Below, piece by piece: positions 18,274 to 27,477 of a stretch of 64,000 bases of DNA. Location of the stretch: NCBI RefSeq assembly GCF_904846235.1, contig NZ_CAJGZN010000001.1, positions 227,754-291,753 on the forward strand. The letters run 5' to 3'. Position 1 is the first letter of the stretch, and every line of letters starts with the position of its first letter. The notes beneath the pieces are model-generated. The model saw nothing but the letters and a program-made list of their open reading frames with translations. It had not been told where the DNA came from and did no database searches. The position numbers were made by a program, and so were the translations under genes. Origin of the DNA: Psychrobacter immobilis (GTDB taxonomy: Bacteria; Pseudomonadota; Gammaproteobacteria; Pseudomonadales; Moraxellaceae).

Positions 18274-19695
18274 ATGACCTTCTCAGAGACATTCAAACCA
18301 ATGACACCGTTAAAGGACACCGGGACATGTCGTTTTGACTATCCAGAAGTGTTCGTGTTGATACTGACGGTTGTTTTGCGTGCTATATACTACGACTTCC
18401 GCTCTATCTCAATGGCACTATTGGTTATTATTACATTGCCAAGCCTTATGATCCTGATATATAACTACCGACGCCAGACCAGCTTTTGGACGTCTAATAT
18501 CGTTATTATTCTATTATCGGTTGTCATTGGCTCGCTACAATGCTGTACGGTCATATCAATCAGTTTGGCTGCTTTGATTGGTGTACGTATCATTCTTAGC
18601 CGACCTGAGAATCACCTCAGACTGTTATCTGTATCTGTTGTGACTATCATTGTGTTTTTCTACGTTAGCACAGTCTTAAATGCAGACAGTATGGACTTTG
18701 ATGAAGGCTTATTACCATTGATAGTAATGGTGGCAAGTCTAGGCGTTATTTTATACCAGTTCTGGCGTATCTATCAGCAACATATTACTTTTAAAGTACG
18801 TGCCCATCAGGCTAGTGGACGCCTGAACACAATGGTATCAGTGATCAATAAGCTTACCCGTTTTGTACCACCACAAATTTGGGGGCCTATTGTCAAATCG
18901 GATAGCCCTGTTAGGGTTTCTAATAAACGCGCAAAAATAACTATCATGTTTTCAGATATTGTCGGCTTTACTGAGTTGTCTGATAGTCTAAGCTCTGATA
19001 ATTTAGCAGACATCCTCAATACTTATATGCATTGCATGACGTCGATCGCTGACAAACACGGTGCAGTGCTTGATAAGTTTATCGGCGATGGCATGGTATG
19101 TTTCTTTGGTGAACCGAATAGCCGTGGTTCGCGTCAAGATGCATTAGATTGTGTGGCAATGGCAATTGATATGCGCCGAGAAATGCGTACTTTACGCCAA
19201 AAATGGCGGTTGATGGGGTTTGAAGGCTTATATATACGTGTTGGTATCACAACTGGCTACTGCCACGTTGGTAATTTTGGTAGTAATAGTCGATTAAGCT
19301 ATACCATCATTGGTAAAGAAGCCAATTTGGCCTCTAGGCTTGAGTCCTGTGCGGGCAAAGATCAGATATTGGTCAGTGAAAGCACTTACGATTATATATG
19401 CCATAACTATGAATGTGAGCACGTTGCCGCATTTTGCTTAAAAGGTATTGATGAAAAGGTCGATGCATGGCAAGTGCTTGATCCTAGTGCCAGTACAGGT
19501 CATCTGTCTAAATGGGTCGATCACACATTGCCTGGTTTCAATTTGCATTTGAATTTTAAAGATATGAAAGACAATGATTATCAAGATATTAGAGCTCGTT
19601 TAAATTTTGCGTTGGAACGTATCGAGCAAGAGGAAGAAAAAGTAGTGAAGGGCATAGCCGCAGAAAGTAAACGTGAGAATGCCAATCGCAAGTAA
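18274..19695 (+). CDS. Membrane-bound class III adenylate/guanylate cyclase
   Basis: A predicted cyclic nucleotide synthase. The N-terminal half has about five or six membrane segments (residues 25-170). The catalytic domain (about 220-400) follows: FSDIVGF and FIGDGM supply the two metal-binding Asp, LDKFIGDG carries the Lys that favours ATP, and NLASRLES holds the transition-state Asn and Arg. A Thr rather than Asp sits at the second base-recognition position (YTIIG), as in several bacterial adenylate cyclases. cAMP production is the better guess, not certain. The charged C-terminus is unstructured. A strong terminator isolates the gene from fdx. Confidence 0.88.
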   Translation: MTFSETFKPMTPLKDTGTCRFDYPEVFVLILTVVLRAIYYDFRSISMALLVIITLPSLMILIYNYRRQTSFWTSNIVIILLSVVIGSLQCCTVISISLAALIGVRIILSRPENHLRLLSVSVVTIIVFFYVSTVLNADSMDFDEGLLPLIVMVASLGVILYQFWRIYQQHITFKVRAHQASGRLNTMVSVINKLTRFVPPQIWGPIVKSDSPVRVSNKRAKITIMFSDIVGFTELSDSLSSDNLADILNTYMHCMTSIADKHGAVLDKFIGDGMVCFFGEPNSRGSRQDALDCVAMAIDMRREMRTLRQKWRLMGFEGLYIRVGITTGYCHVGNFGSNSRLSYTIIGKEANLASRLESCAGKDQILVSESTYDYICHNYECEHVAAFCLKGIDEKVDAWQVLDPSASTGHLSKWVDHTLPGFNLHLNFKDMKDNDYQDIRARLNFALERIEQEEEKVVKGIAAESKRENANRK

Positions 19696-19730
19696 GCGTT
19701 TCAAGTTTGATATCTCAAATTCATATATAG

Positions 19731-19766
19731 AAAAAGGCCAGCTATGTGATAGCTGGCCTTTTTTAA
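19731..19766. terminator. Bidirectional terminator between the cyclase gene and fdx
   Basis: AAAAAGGCCAGCTA and TAGCTGGCCTTTTT form a perfect stem with a 5-base loop. It can end both the plus-strand cyclase and the minus-strand isc operon. Confidence 0.93.
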
Positions 19767-19792
19767 TCTTAACTAAGAAGTATTATCAGTGT

Positions 19793-20131
19793 TTAATGAT
19801 TTTCTTTAGCATGATTGAGGGTATATTTAGGAACTTCGATGGTCAAATCCTCATCATCAAGCATGACTTGACAAGACAAACGTGAATCAGGCTCTAAGCC
19901 CCAAGCACGATCAAGTAGATCGGCTTCGATATCATCCATCTCATCTAAACTGTTGAAACCCTTGCGTACTACAACATGACATGTGGTACAAGCTTTTGAC
20001 ATCTCACAGGCATGCTCAATTTTAATGCCTTTTTCTAATAGTGCTTTACATAAGTTTTCACCAGCTTGTAGCTCAACTTCTGCGCCTTCAGGGCAAATTT
20101 CGTGGTGGGGTAGTACGGTAACTTTTGGCAT
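19793..20131 (-). CDS. fdx: ISC-system [2Fe-2S] ferredoxin
   Basis: This is the electron donor of the iron-sulfur cluster assembly machinery. The 112-residue product has the adrenodoxin-type cluster ligands: Cys-x5-Cys-x2-Cys in CEMSKACTTC, and the fourth Cys in RLSCQVML. It begins with PKVTVLPHHEICPEG, as in E. coli Fdx (111 residues). It is the last gene of the isc operon and ends before a bidirectional terminator. iscX, which follows fdx in E. coli, is absent. The ATG has a GGACAG site upstream. Confidence 0.96.
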   Translation of the reverse strand: MPKVTVLPHHEICPEGAEVELQAGENLCKALLEKGIKIEHACEMSKACTTCHVVVRKGFNSLDEMDDIEADLLDRAWGLEPDSRLSCQVMLDDEDLTIEVPKYTLNHAKENH

Positions 20132-20217
20132 AAATTATCTGTCCGATGCTAATCAATTTAAAAAATATTAGAAGTTAGCTTAACGTGTTAGCTAAGCTAT
20201 ATATGTCGATGTATTTA

Positions 20218-22098
20218 TTACCAGTCTTTGGCACTAGTACCGGCCATACTGGTCTTGACGCTTTGATTCATAATACGTGCAGCAAAGGCATCACTATGTG
20301 GTTTGAGCTGTGCTTGTTGTGCTTCAATAAGCGCTAAGTCATCAGTGCTAAGAGAGTTACGTAGCGCTTGTATATGCTCTGCTAGTGATTGTTGTTCTTC
20401 GACAGAGAGTAATGCTGCAAATTCGTTAAGTGCCGACTCTAGGGCAAGTACTTCACGTTCCGCTTCTACTTTTGTCTCAATTAAAGAACGTGCATTTTTG
20501 TCTTCTTCTGCGTATTTAAACCCTGCAACAAGCAACTGTTCTTTTTGCTCATCTGATAGACCATAAGAAGGCACAATCTCGATCTTGCTTTCTGTTTTAG
20601 TCGTAGTTTCCTGCGCACTAACAGTAAGCTGACCATTAGCATCAATACTAAAGGTAACTTCGATACGCGCAAACCCAGCTTTCATTGGCGGGATGCCATA
20701 CAGCTCGAAACGTCCAAGAGAACGACAGTTTTCCACCGTTTCACGCTCACCTTGCACCACATGAATCACCATGCCTGTTTGACCATCTTGATAAGTGGTA
20801 AATACCTGACGTTTCTTCACAGGGATAGGCGTGTTGCGTGGGATGAGTACTTCAACCAAACCGCCCATGGTCTCAAGACCTAATGATAATGGCGTTACGT
20901 CCAATAACAACAAATTGTTGTCACTATCGCCATTAACCAGTTGGTGAGCAGTCTGGGCAGCACCTAAGGCAACCACTTCATCTGGATTCAGGCGGCAAAG
21001 TGGCTGCTTAGCAAAAAACTCAGTCACGACTTGCTGCACGGCAGGCATACGAGTCGAACCGCCCACTAAGATAACTTCATCTAGATCTGTAGTAGACAGC
21101 TTGGCATCGCGTAGGACTTGTTCGCACACGCTTAGCGTACGGCGACTGACAGGTTCTACGATAGTTAGCACATCTGTACGGCTTAATACGCCTTGATAAG
21201 ACTGACCATTGACAGTGACATTGATATCCACTTGCTCAGCATCAGTCAATGCTTGTTTATAAGCCTTGGCTTGCTGAGCTAGTATTGATTTGTCATGTAG
21301 GCTTACGTCTTTTGGGTCGATATTTAATTGTTTAATAATCCAATTGGTAATAAGGCGATCAATATCATCGCCGCCTAGTGCGCTATTACCGCCAGTTGCC
21401 AACACTTCAAAGACGCCGTCGGTAAGCTTTAAGATAGAGACGTCAAAAGTACCACCGCCCAAATCATAGATTAAGTAATAGCTTTCTTTTTTACTGTCTT
21501 CTGATGATTGGTCAAGACCATAAGCGACCGCAGCCGCTGTTGGTTCATTTAACAGGCGAAGTACGTTGATGCCCGCTGCTTGAGCGGCATCTTTGGTTGC
21601 TTGACGCTGTGCTTCATCAAAATAAGCGGGAACCGTAATCACGGCACCTTCAATGCTATCTGCAGGTAGGGCACTCGCTGCACGTTGCTCAAGAGCGGCT
21701 AAGATACGCGCTGATACTGCAACAGGAGAAACCTCACCTTGAGCCGTTACAAAGGCGGGCATATCGTCTTTATTACCAGACAACTCATAAGGATGAGAGA
21801 ATTTGATATCAGCTTGACTACGACCCATAAAACGCTTAGCCGAGACGATCGTATTTTTTGGATCATCCGCTAGATGCGCTAGAGCGTCATAGCCGACCAA
21901 TGGCGTACCAGTAGCTGGATAATAGACAACAGACGGTAATAATGTATCTGTCGCTGCGCCTGCCTCTAAGACTTGTGCCTTACCTGAACGCACCACAGCA
22001 ACCAACGATCGTGTAGTACCAAGGTCGATGCCCAAGCCAAATTTATGTTGGTGAGGTTGAGCGCTTTGATTGGGTTCAGCAATTTGCATTAAAGACAT
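20218..22098 (-). CDS. hscA: Fe-S assembly chaperone HscA (Hsp70 family)
   Basis: HscA is the specialised Hsp70 that works with HscB on the scaffold IscU to promote cluster transfer. The 626-residue product has the Hsp70 nucleotide-binding domain (GIDLGTTRSLVAVV, VPAYFDEAQRQATKDAA, YDLGGGTFDVS, LVGGSTRMP), then the substrate-binding domain and the helical lid. The N-terminal extension before FGLGIDLGTT and the overall length match HscA rather than DnaK. It is separated from hscB by about 210 bases. That gap contains a 12-base palindrome, ATTCCATGGAAT (22182-22193), of unknown meaning. No strong ribosome binding site precedes the first ATG. A second ATG lies three codons on. Confidence 0.96.
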   Translation of the reverse strand: MSLMQIAEPNQSAQPHQHKFGLGIDLGTTRSLVAVVRSGKAQVLEAGAATDTLLPSVVYYPATGTPLVGYDALAHLADDPKNTIVSAKRFMGRSQADIKFSHPYELSGNKDDMPAFVTAQGEVSPVAVSARILAALEQRAASALPADSIEGAVITVPAYFDEAQRQATKDAAQAAGINVLRLLNEPTAAAVAYGLDQSSEDSKKESYYLIYDLGGGTFDVSILKLTDGVFEVLATGGNSALGGDDIDRLITNWIIKQLNIDPKDVSLHDKSILAQQAKAYKQALTDAEQVDINVTVNGQSYQGVLSRTDVLTIVEPVSRRTLSVCEQVLRDAKLSTTDLDEVILVGGSTRMPAVQQVVTEFFAKQPLCRLNPDEVVALGAAQTAHQLVNGDSDNNLLLLDVTPLSLGLETMGGLVEVLIPRNTPIPVKKRQVFTTYQDGQTGMVIHVVQGERETVENCRSLGRFELYGIPPMKAGFARIEVTFSIDANGQLTVSAQETTTKTESKIEIVPSYGLSDEQKEQLLVAGFKYAEEDKNARSLIETKVEAEREVLALESALNEFAALLSVEEQQSLAEHIQALRNSLSTDDLALIEAQQAQLKPHSDAFAARIMNQSVKTSMAGTSAKDW

Positions 22099-22307
22099 AA
22101 GGATAACTCAGAGATAAAATGAATAAGTGAAATGGAGCAAATATAGCATATGCAGTACGAGAGCTTAACGTCGGTAATCTCATTCCATGGAATACGGATT
22201 CTGACAGTTTGATGCGCTTAGACTCAAAGATTATACGGTATCACGGTCACTATTTTAACCAAATATATAGAATTTAGCTTATTAGTGAGAGCCATAACCA
22301 CAGATGT

Positions 22308-22889
22308 TTAGACGTATAAGTCATCGTCATCTGAATGCGATGAATTTGCAACATCATCAAGCCCAGTTGTCACATCAGCATTTAGCTTAACTAAAAATTT
22401 TAGCTTCTGTGTCGCATCAATCGCTGTTTGCCAATCTTGATTTTGATAAGCATTATTAAAGCGCTCAGATTGATTTGCTAGACGATTTGTAATTTGAGGA
22501 TGTAATTGCTGCAAGGCTACAAGATCTTTGTCTTCGATAGCATCATCTAGATCCATACGCATCTGCATCGCATCTTCCAAAAAGTCTAAATCTGCGATTG
22601 AGTGCTCTAAGTTTTGTGCTTGATCTGCCATATCCAGTAAATAACCAGCACGACTATCAGGAGCGCTTAGAGTCTGATACGCTTGATTGATTAAAGCCGA
22701 CGCTTTTTCAGACTGCAACTGTGCTTGAACCATATCGGTCTGATTTTTGGCAACATTATCAGGATGATAGCGTTTCTGCAACAATCGCAAACGTTGCTCT
22801 AGATTGCTTTGGTTGATTTCAAATTGTACAGGCTGCTCAAATAGGGCAAAGAAGTTATCAAACTGTGGTTCTGAAGTAATATCTGTCAT
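22308..22889 (-). CDS. hscB: Fe-S assembly co-chaperone HscB (J-domain)
   Basis: HscB stimulates the ATPase of HscA and delivers IscU to it. The N-terminal J-domain is recognisable by FFALFEQPVQFEI, then LRLLQKRYHPDN with the essential His-Pro-Asp, then INQAYQTLSAP. A C-terminal three-helix IscU-binding domain follows (LEDAMQMRMDLDDAI). I place the start at an ATG giving MTDITSEP, which has an AAGG site. The frame also opens 13 codons upstream at 22928. The protein is slightly longer than E. coli HscB (171) because of an acidic tail ending in DDDDLYV. Confidence 0.93.
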   Translation of the reverse strand: MTDITSEPQFDNFFALFEQPVQFEINQSNLEQRLRLLQKRYHPDNVAKNQTDMVQAQLQSEKASALINQAYQTLSAPDSRAGYLLDMADQAQNLEHSIADLDFLEDAMQMRMDLDDAIEDKDLVALQQLHPQITNRLANQSERFNNAYQNQDWQTAIDATQKLKFLVKLNADVTTGLDDVANSSHSDDDDLYV

Positions 22890-23064
22890 AATCTGATGCC
22901 TTGCTTTTTTATTTATTTTTGAAGTCATGACCTAGCTAAGAAGATCTCAATCGCTTGGCTACTCAACTAAATTAACCTTTCTTCATGGCTATAGCAGAGA
23001 TACTGCACTGTTCTTATGAAAGCTTGCTGAAGCATAAGTCTATCAGTTTTCAGCCATTGAACAA

Positions 23065-23385
23065 TTAAACTGTAAACGACTCACCGCAACCACATTCACC
23101 TTTTTGGTTAGGATTGGTGAATTTAAAGCCTTCGTTTAAACCTTCTTTTTCGTAATCCATCAACAAGCCGTCTAAATATACTAGGCTTTTAGGATCAATG
23201 AAAATGCTAACGCCGCGACTTTCATAACGCGTGTCGTTTTCATCAGGGGTATCTACAAACTCTAAAACGTAAGCCAAGCCCGAGCAACCCGCCGTACGGA
23301 TACCAACTCGAATGCCTTCGCCTTTGCCGCGATTGTCCAAAAAGTCTCGAACATGCTGAGCGGCGCGTTCTGTCATTTCAATCAT
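23065..23385 (-). CDS. iscA: A-type iron-sulfur carrier IscA
   Basis: IscA receives and carries Fe-S clusters or iron to apoproteins. The three conserved Cys are present: one in [14 protein letters not shown] and two in the C-terminal GECGCGESF. Starting at [10 protein letters not shown] gives 106 residues, as in E. coli (107). A GGGAG site lies 5 bases before this ATG. The ATG four codons upstream would overlap that site and is unlikely. The protein sits between iscU and hscB in the usual operon order. Confidence 0.96.
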   Translation of the reverse strand: MIEMTERAAQHVRDFLDNRGKGEGIRVGIRTAGCSGLAYVLEFVDTPDENDTRYESRGVSIFIDPKSLVYLDGLLMDYEKEGLNEGFKFTNPNQKGECGCGESFTV

Positions 23386-23497
23386 GCCAACTCCCATTGA
23401 CTATTAATCATAAATATCAATAAAAAAATCTAGATAAACTGACAACCAGAATTACGAGATTGCCAAAAGTGTAGGCTTGCGACTATTAGAAAACAAA

Positions 23498-23529
23498 AGG
23501 TGACAATTACATAAGTGTCATTGTCACCT
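23498..23529 (-). terminator. Attenuator-like hairpin between iscU and iscA
   Basis: AGGTGACAAT and ATTGTCACCT form a perfect 10-base stem with a 12-base loop. On the minus strand it is followed by TTTTGTTTTC, resembling a leaky intrinsic terminator inside the operon. A role in lowering iscA-hscB-hscA-fdx expression relative to iscRSU is inferred. Confidence 0.55.
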
Positions 23530-23617
23530 CTTTAGCGTCAGTAGCGATTACACATTGCTACTTTAGCGTTGCTAGTACAACGTAGCGCATACGCTAGCAG
23601 GTTTAGCCTAGCTTAAC

Positions 23618-24028
23618 TTAGATCGCAGCTTCTTCTGCTGGAGCCGCTACGCCATGCTTACCTTTATAGTCGCTAATAGCGGCTTTAATGGCGTCTTCTG
23701 CAAGTACAGAGCAATGCACTTTTACTGGTGGTAATGCCAGCTCTTGAGCGATATCGTTGTTTTTGATTTCGCCAGCTTGATCCAAGCTTTTGCCTTTTAG
23801 CCACTCAGTAACAAGCGAGCTTGAAGCAATCGCTGAACCGCAGCCATAAGTCTTGAAACGTGCATCTTCGATAATACCATTATCGTCGACTTGGATTTGT
23901 AGACGCATTACATCGCCACATGCTGGGGCACCGACCATACCGGTACCAACGTTTTTGGCGTTTTTATCAAGATTACCAACGTTGCGTGGGTTTTCGTAAT
24001 GATCAATAACTTGGTCACTATAGGCCAT
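23618..24028 (-). CDS. iscU: Fe-S cluster assembly scaffold IscU
   Basis: IscU is the scaffold on which IscS-derived sulfur and iron are assembled into [2Fe-2S] clusters. The 136-residue product has all three ligand Cys (APACGDVM, TYGCGSA, VHCSVLAEDA) and the LPPVKVHC segment, which contains the HscA recognition motif. The length is slightly above E. coli (128) owing to a short Ala/Glu tail. The ATG follows AGGAG. A hairpin lies just upstream of the ribosome binding site. Confidence 0.97.
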   Translation of the reverse strand: MAYSDQVIDHYENPRNVGNLDKNAKNVGTGMVGAPACGDVMRLQIQVDDNGIIEDARFKTYGCGSAIASSSLVTEWLKGKSLDQAGEIKNNDIAQELALPPVKVHCSVLAEDAIKAAISDYKGKHGVAAPAEEAAI

Positions 24029-24049
24029 GGGGTTTTCTCCTAGTTAGAT

Positions 24050-24092
24050 GATGAGTAGTTGTTTATCAACTTTAAATGTCTAACTACTCATC
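24050..24092 (-). promoter_or_regulatory. Hairpin in the iscS-iscU interval
   Basis: GATGAGTAGTT and AACTACTCATC form a perfect 11-base inverted repeat with a 21-base loop, ending about 20 bases before the iscU start codon. There is no T run, so mRNA processing, stability or translational control is more likely than termination. Confidence 0.5.
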
Positions 24093-24180
24093 GATAATTG
24101 GGGTCAAACGCTTAATTTAATTGTCTGATCAATTGTTTAATAAATATATTGCTAGCTATACTAAAAAGCTATATTAGAAA

Positions 24181-25407
24181 TTAATGCTCAGCCCACTCGA
24201 CTGAGTTTAGATCAACACCTTCTTGGTACATATCCCAAAGTGGTGATAGGGCACGTAATTTGTCAACGGCTTCATGCATTTGCTTGATAACAGTATCGAT
24301 GTCTTCATCAGTGGTATAACGGCCGAAGCTGAAACGGATTGAGCTATGTGCCAATTCATCTGGGCGACCGATTGCACGTAGTACATATGATGGCTCAAGC
24401 GTTGCTGACGTACAGGCTGAACCTGATGATACAGCTAAGTCTTTAAGTGACATCATGAGTGACTCGCCTTCAACGAAGTTAAAGCTGATGTTTACAATGT
24501 TTGGTACGCTATTCTCAAGATCACCGTTTAAGTAAATCTCTTCGATATCTTGTAGACCATCCCAAAGCTTCTGACGTAGTTTGGCTGCATGTGCATGGTC
24601 AGCTTCGTAGCTTTCATTAGCTAAAGCAAATGCTGCGCCTAGACCAACGATTTGATGCGTTGGTAGAGTACCTGAACGCATACCGCGCTCATGACCACCG
24701 CCATGTTGCTCAGCTTTCAAGCGAATACGCGGCTTACGACGAACAAACAATGCGCCGATACCTTTAGGGCCGTATGCTTTATGACCTGAGAAGCTCATCA
24801 AATCAATTTTCATTTCTTCAAGATTGATTTTTACTTTACCAACAGACTGTGCGCCATCAACATGGAAAACCACACCAGCTTCGCGAGTGATTTCACCAAT
24901 CGCTGCAACATCAGTAATAGTACCAAGCTCATTGTTTACCATCATAAGTGATACTAAAATCGTACCATCACGTAGTGCTTCTTTGACTTGCTCTGGCAAG
25001 ATAAGGCCTGTGCTTGGCTGTGGCTCAAGATACGTAATCTCAAAACCTTCTTGCTCAAGCTCACGGCAAGTATCTAATACAGCTTTGTGCTCAATTTTAC
25101 TGGTAATGATATGTTTGCCACGAGACTGATAAAAATGTGCTGCACCTTTAATGGCTAGGTTGTCAGACTCAGTCGCACCAGAAGTAAAGACGATTTCGCG
25201 TGGATCAGCGTTGATAACTTCAGCAACTTGACCGCGAGCAGTTTCTACTGCTTCTTCCGCTTGCCAGCCGTAACCATGTGAGCGTGAAGCTGGGTTACCA
25301 AAGACACCATCTACAGTCAAATACTCGCTCATTTTAGCAGCTACTGATTTAGCAACTGGGGTAGTGGCGGCATAATCTAAGTATATAAGGTTGTTATGTT
25401 GGCTCAT
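24181..25407 (-). CDS. iscS: Cysteine desulfurase IscS
   Basis: IscS is the PLP enzyme that takes sulfur from cysteine and donates it to IscU and to tRNA thiolation. The 408-residue product has the PLP-binding Lys in [12 protein letters not shown], the mobile-loop catalytic Cys in SSGSACTSA, the LDYAATTP start and the [10 protein letters not shown] motif. This matches the 404-residue group I desulfurases. Its ATG overlaps the iscR stop codon by four bases (ATGA), so the two are translationally coupled. Confidence 0.98.
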   Translation of the reverse strand: MSQHNNLIYLDYAATTPVAKSVAAKMSEYLTVDGVFGNPASRSHGYGWQAEEAVETARGQVAEVINADPREIVFTSGATESDNLAIKGAAHFYQSRGKHIITSKIEHKAVLDTCRELEQEGFEITYLEPQPSTGLILPEQVKEALRDGTILVSLMMVNNELGTITDVAAIGEITREAGVVFHVDGAQSVGKVKINLEEMKIDLMSFSGHKAYGPKGIGALFVRRKPRIRLKAEQHGGGHERGMRSGTLPTHQIVGLGAAFALANESYEADHAHAAKLRQKLWDGLQDIEEIYLNGDLENSVPNIVNISFNFVEGESLMMSLKDLAVSSGSACTSATLEPSYVLRAIGRPDELAHSSIRFSFGRYTTDEDIDTVIKQMHEAVDKLRALSPLWDMYQEGVDLNSVEWAEH

Positions 25408-25913
25408 GCTGGGTTTGCCTCGCTGTTCGATAGAGTAATAGTATTAATGTCTTTTATGGAAATATCTTTTGTAGAGGTGTGCTGACGCTCTGAGACTGAC
25501 TGCACGTTTTCCATATCTAATAATTGCGCTAATGTTATATTTTTTAAGTACTGTTCGATATGATTTGATAGTGCACACCACAGATCGTGAGTTAGGCACA
25601 TTGTACCACCTTGACAGTCACCGCGTCCTTCACACTGCATCGCGTTTACTGACTCATCAACCGCAGATATGATGCTCATCACATCTATCTCATTCAATGG
25701 CTTAGCTAGGTGATAACCACCTGCAGCACCGCGAATACTCGTGACAAGGCCGCGTTTGCGGAGCTTAGAAAATAACTGTTCAAGATACGAGATTGAAATC
25801 GATTGCCGTTTGGCGATATCGGATAATGATACAGCACTGTCTTGTTGGCTGGTCTGCAATGCCAAATCTAATAATGCGGTAACAGCGTATCTGCCCCGAG
25901 TAGTCAAACGCAT
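25404..25913 (-). CDS. iscR: Fe-S cluster-dependent regulator IscR
   Basis: IscR is an Rrf2-family winged-helix regulator that binds a [2Fe-2S] cluster and, in that form, represses the isc operon. The N-terminal DNA-binding part begins [19 protein letters not shown]. The three cluster Cys lie in [21 protein letters not shown], spaced Cys-x5-Cys-x5-Cys as in E. coli IscR. At 169 residues the length is typical, with a Ser/Thr-rich tail. It is the first gene of the operon, and an IscR-type operator overlaps its promoter. Confidence 0.97.
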   Translation of the reverse strand: MRLTTRGRYAVTALLDLALQTSQQDSAVSLSDIAKRQSISISYLEQLFSKLRKRGLVTSIRGAAGGYHLAKPLNEIDVMSIISAVDESVNAMQCEGRGDCQGGTMCLTHDLWCALSNHIEQYLKNITLAQLLDMENVQSVSERQHTSTKDISIKDINTITLSNSEANPA

Positions 25914-26080
25914 GTGTTATCTCCAAACTTGATGTCATTTATGTTTAACAACGATCTTAGCCAAAAGTCTTAATAAGTACTCATAAGATAAAAAGAGCAA
26001 CCAATAATCCGTCAGCTAAGTTTTGTCTTATCGTTATTGAACAACAGATGATTAACCCGATGTGTGCAACGATTAAGGTA

Positions 26081-26114
26081 ATTATACTTAATCCCGAGTA
26101 ATTTAGTCAAGATT
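26081..26114 (-). promoter_or_regulatory. iscR promoter with type 1 IscR operator
   Basis: On the minus strand, -35 TTGACT (26105-26110) and -10 TATAAT (26081-26086) are 18 bases apart. The -35 is embedded in a 25-base imperfect palindrome (26090-26114) with halves AATCTTGACT and ACTCGGGATT. This agrees well with the known type 1 IscR consensus (GACT-N5-AGTC core), so cluster-loaded IscR should block its own promoter. The leader to iscR is about 160 bases. Confidence 0.8.
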
Positions 26115-26242
26115 AAAGTGTGGTTCAATGGTTAATCAAGCTTATTGCTGTAATTGATAAAAACAATGATGTTTAGAAGAGATATATGAGTAAGACACAA
26201 GCAGCTTAATTTGTCTGCTACAGATATATTTAACGAAGTAAA

Positions 26243-26285
26243 AAATAAGCGTTCAATATCTATAGAAGACATTGAACGCTTATTT
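26243..26285 (-). terminator. Terminator of the UbiJ-like gene
   Basis: AAATAAGCGTTCAAT and ATTGAACGCTTATTT form a perfect 15-base stem. On the minus strand it continues into a T run. The rest of the interval between this gene and iscR holds only the iscR promoter. Confidence 0.88.
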
Positions 26286-26308
26286 ATAGGTAATTCAGCG
26301 AACCAAAA

Positions 26309-26953
26309 CTAATTCATCAATAGTGCGATGACTGAACCGATCATAATGACGAGGGCGACAACAGTGACAATCATCAGTGTCTTTTGCTTGCTCTGAAGCT
26401 CTCTTACGGTTGTTTCAAGTTCACGATTTTTAATGGTCAAGGTATTAATCTGTGTTTGCTGTTCTTTAATACGAAGTTTGTAGTTGTTCTTTTTTTCTTC
26501 CAAGTCAGCTTCTGTAGGTTTGGTTTTGGCTTTACCACCCTTTATCTTTTTGATCAGACCTTGAATCAAGCTGCCAAGCCCAAGTTGCATAATAAACTGT
26601 TTGACCAGTTGTACTTGAATCGACTCACCGCGCATCTGTAGCTTTTCGGTGGTTTCGCTATCATGAGTCGTGATGGCGTTGATAACTTGAATGCTATAGG
26701 CGTTGATAACCACGTCAGGCTCACTACGACCAATCGGCAGCTGGGCATCTAGTAACACGCCCTTGGTACTAAAGGTGGCAAATACTTCTACATGTGGTAA
26801 ATACAGGCGAAGCGCCACCACGGTGCCTTGCTTAGCAAGCGGATAAGCGGCCTTACGCAGTTCAGGATCCAAACGTAACAATAATGTCAGCGCCGACTCG
26901 ATAAATACTAAAATGATATTAAGAAAAGAGTGAGACAACGTAGAACGCTTCAT
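26309..26953 (-). CDS. UbiJ-like SCP2-domain protein with coiled coil and C-terminal membrane anchor
   Basis: I do not recognise this as a named gene. Residues about 10-125 can be aligned by eye with E. coli UbiJ, a ubiquinone biosynthesis accessory protein with an SCP2 lipid-binding fold. Examples are IESALTLLLRLDPELRKAA against IESLLNTFLYRSPALKTA, and MRGESIQVQLVKQFI against VQGDIQVVQNFV. A Lys-rich linker, a coiled coil (about 150-190) and a single C-terminal membrane helix (VTVVALVIMIGSVIALL) follow. UbiJ itself lacks this anchor. The start is placed at MKRSTLSH; the frame opens nine codons earlier with TTG. It is not next to ubiE or ubiB. Function is inferred only. Confidence 0.6.
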   Translation of the reverse strand: MKRSTLSHSFLNIILVFIESALTLLLRLDPELRKAAYPLAKQGTVVALRLYLPHVEVFATFSTKGVLLDAQLPIGRSEPDVVINAYSIQVINAITTHDSETTEKLQMRGESIQVQLVKQFIMQLGLGSLIQGLIKKIKGGKAKTKPTEADLEEKKNNYKLRIKEQQTQINTLTIKNRELETTVRELQSKQKTLMIVTVVALVIMIGSVIALLMN

Positions 26954-27324
26954 GTAAGTAATCCGTTTTTTATTTAGCAAGTTTTAGATATTGAGCAAAC
27001 AGAAGTCTGTATTTGTCCAAGTCTTGCAGTGATATTTTGCTTATAGTAACGTCTTTATAATAAAAAGTAACGCTAGTTTCTGTAGTGGCTAAATTATTAC
27101 ATTACAATTTAGCAGTCAATAAAGACACTCTTATTTATGACCAGTGATATACAAACTTAATGTATAGCAATGCATAGACAGCAATTGACAAATCTTTCAA
27201 AGCGTAGAAAATAGGAAAGCCAATCGTCTCAGTTATACAGAGCCACTTATATATAAATTCCTAACGCTTTGCGTAACATTAGGTGTCAAATACGTAGTGT
27301 AGAGCACAAAAATATGTAAAATCG
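26954..27324. other. Non-coding stretch upstream of hupB
   Basis: No open frame with a believable start is visible between the UbiJ-like gene and the hupB promoter. The stretch is AT-rich and should contain the promoter of the minus-strand gene, but I could not place one with confidence. Confidence 0.4.
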
Positions 27325-27353
27325 CTTGCGCTCCTTATGCTGCCTTGATATAA
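27325..27353 (+). promoter_or_regulatory. Likely hupB promoter
   Basis: TTGCGC (27325-27330), an ideal 17-base spacer and TATAAA (27348-27353). This gives a hupB leader of about 115 bases. Confidence 0.6.
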
Positions 27354-27477
27354 AGACGATAACAAAGAAGAACCTGTTAATGCGCCAGTTAGGTAGTTTT
27401 TATTGCGTAAGCACCATGAGAGCGTTACAATACTTGGCGTGAGCATTTATTACCCCCTTAAACTTGAAGGAAATTTT

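Noticed and set aside
22182..22193. 12-base palindrome ATTCCATGGAAT between hscA and hscB
   Set aside because: Short palindromes of this length occur by chance and no flanking signal supports a role.
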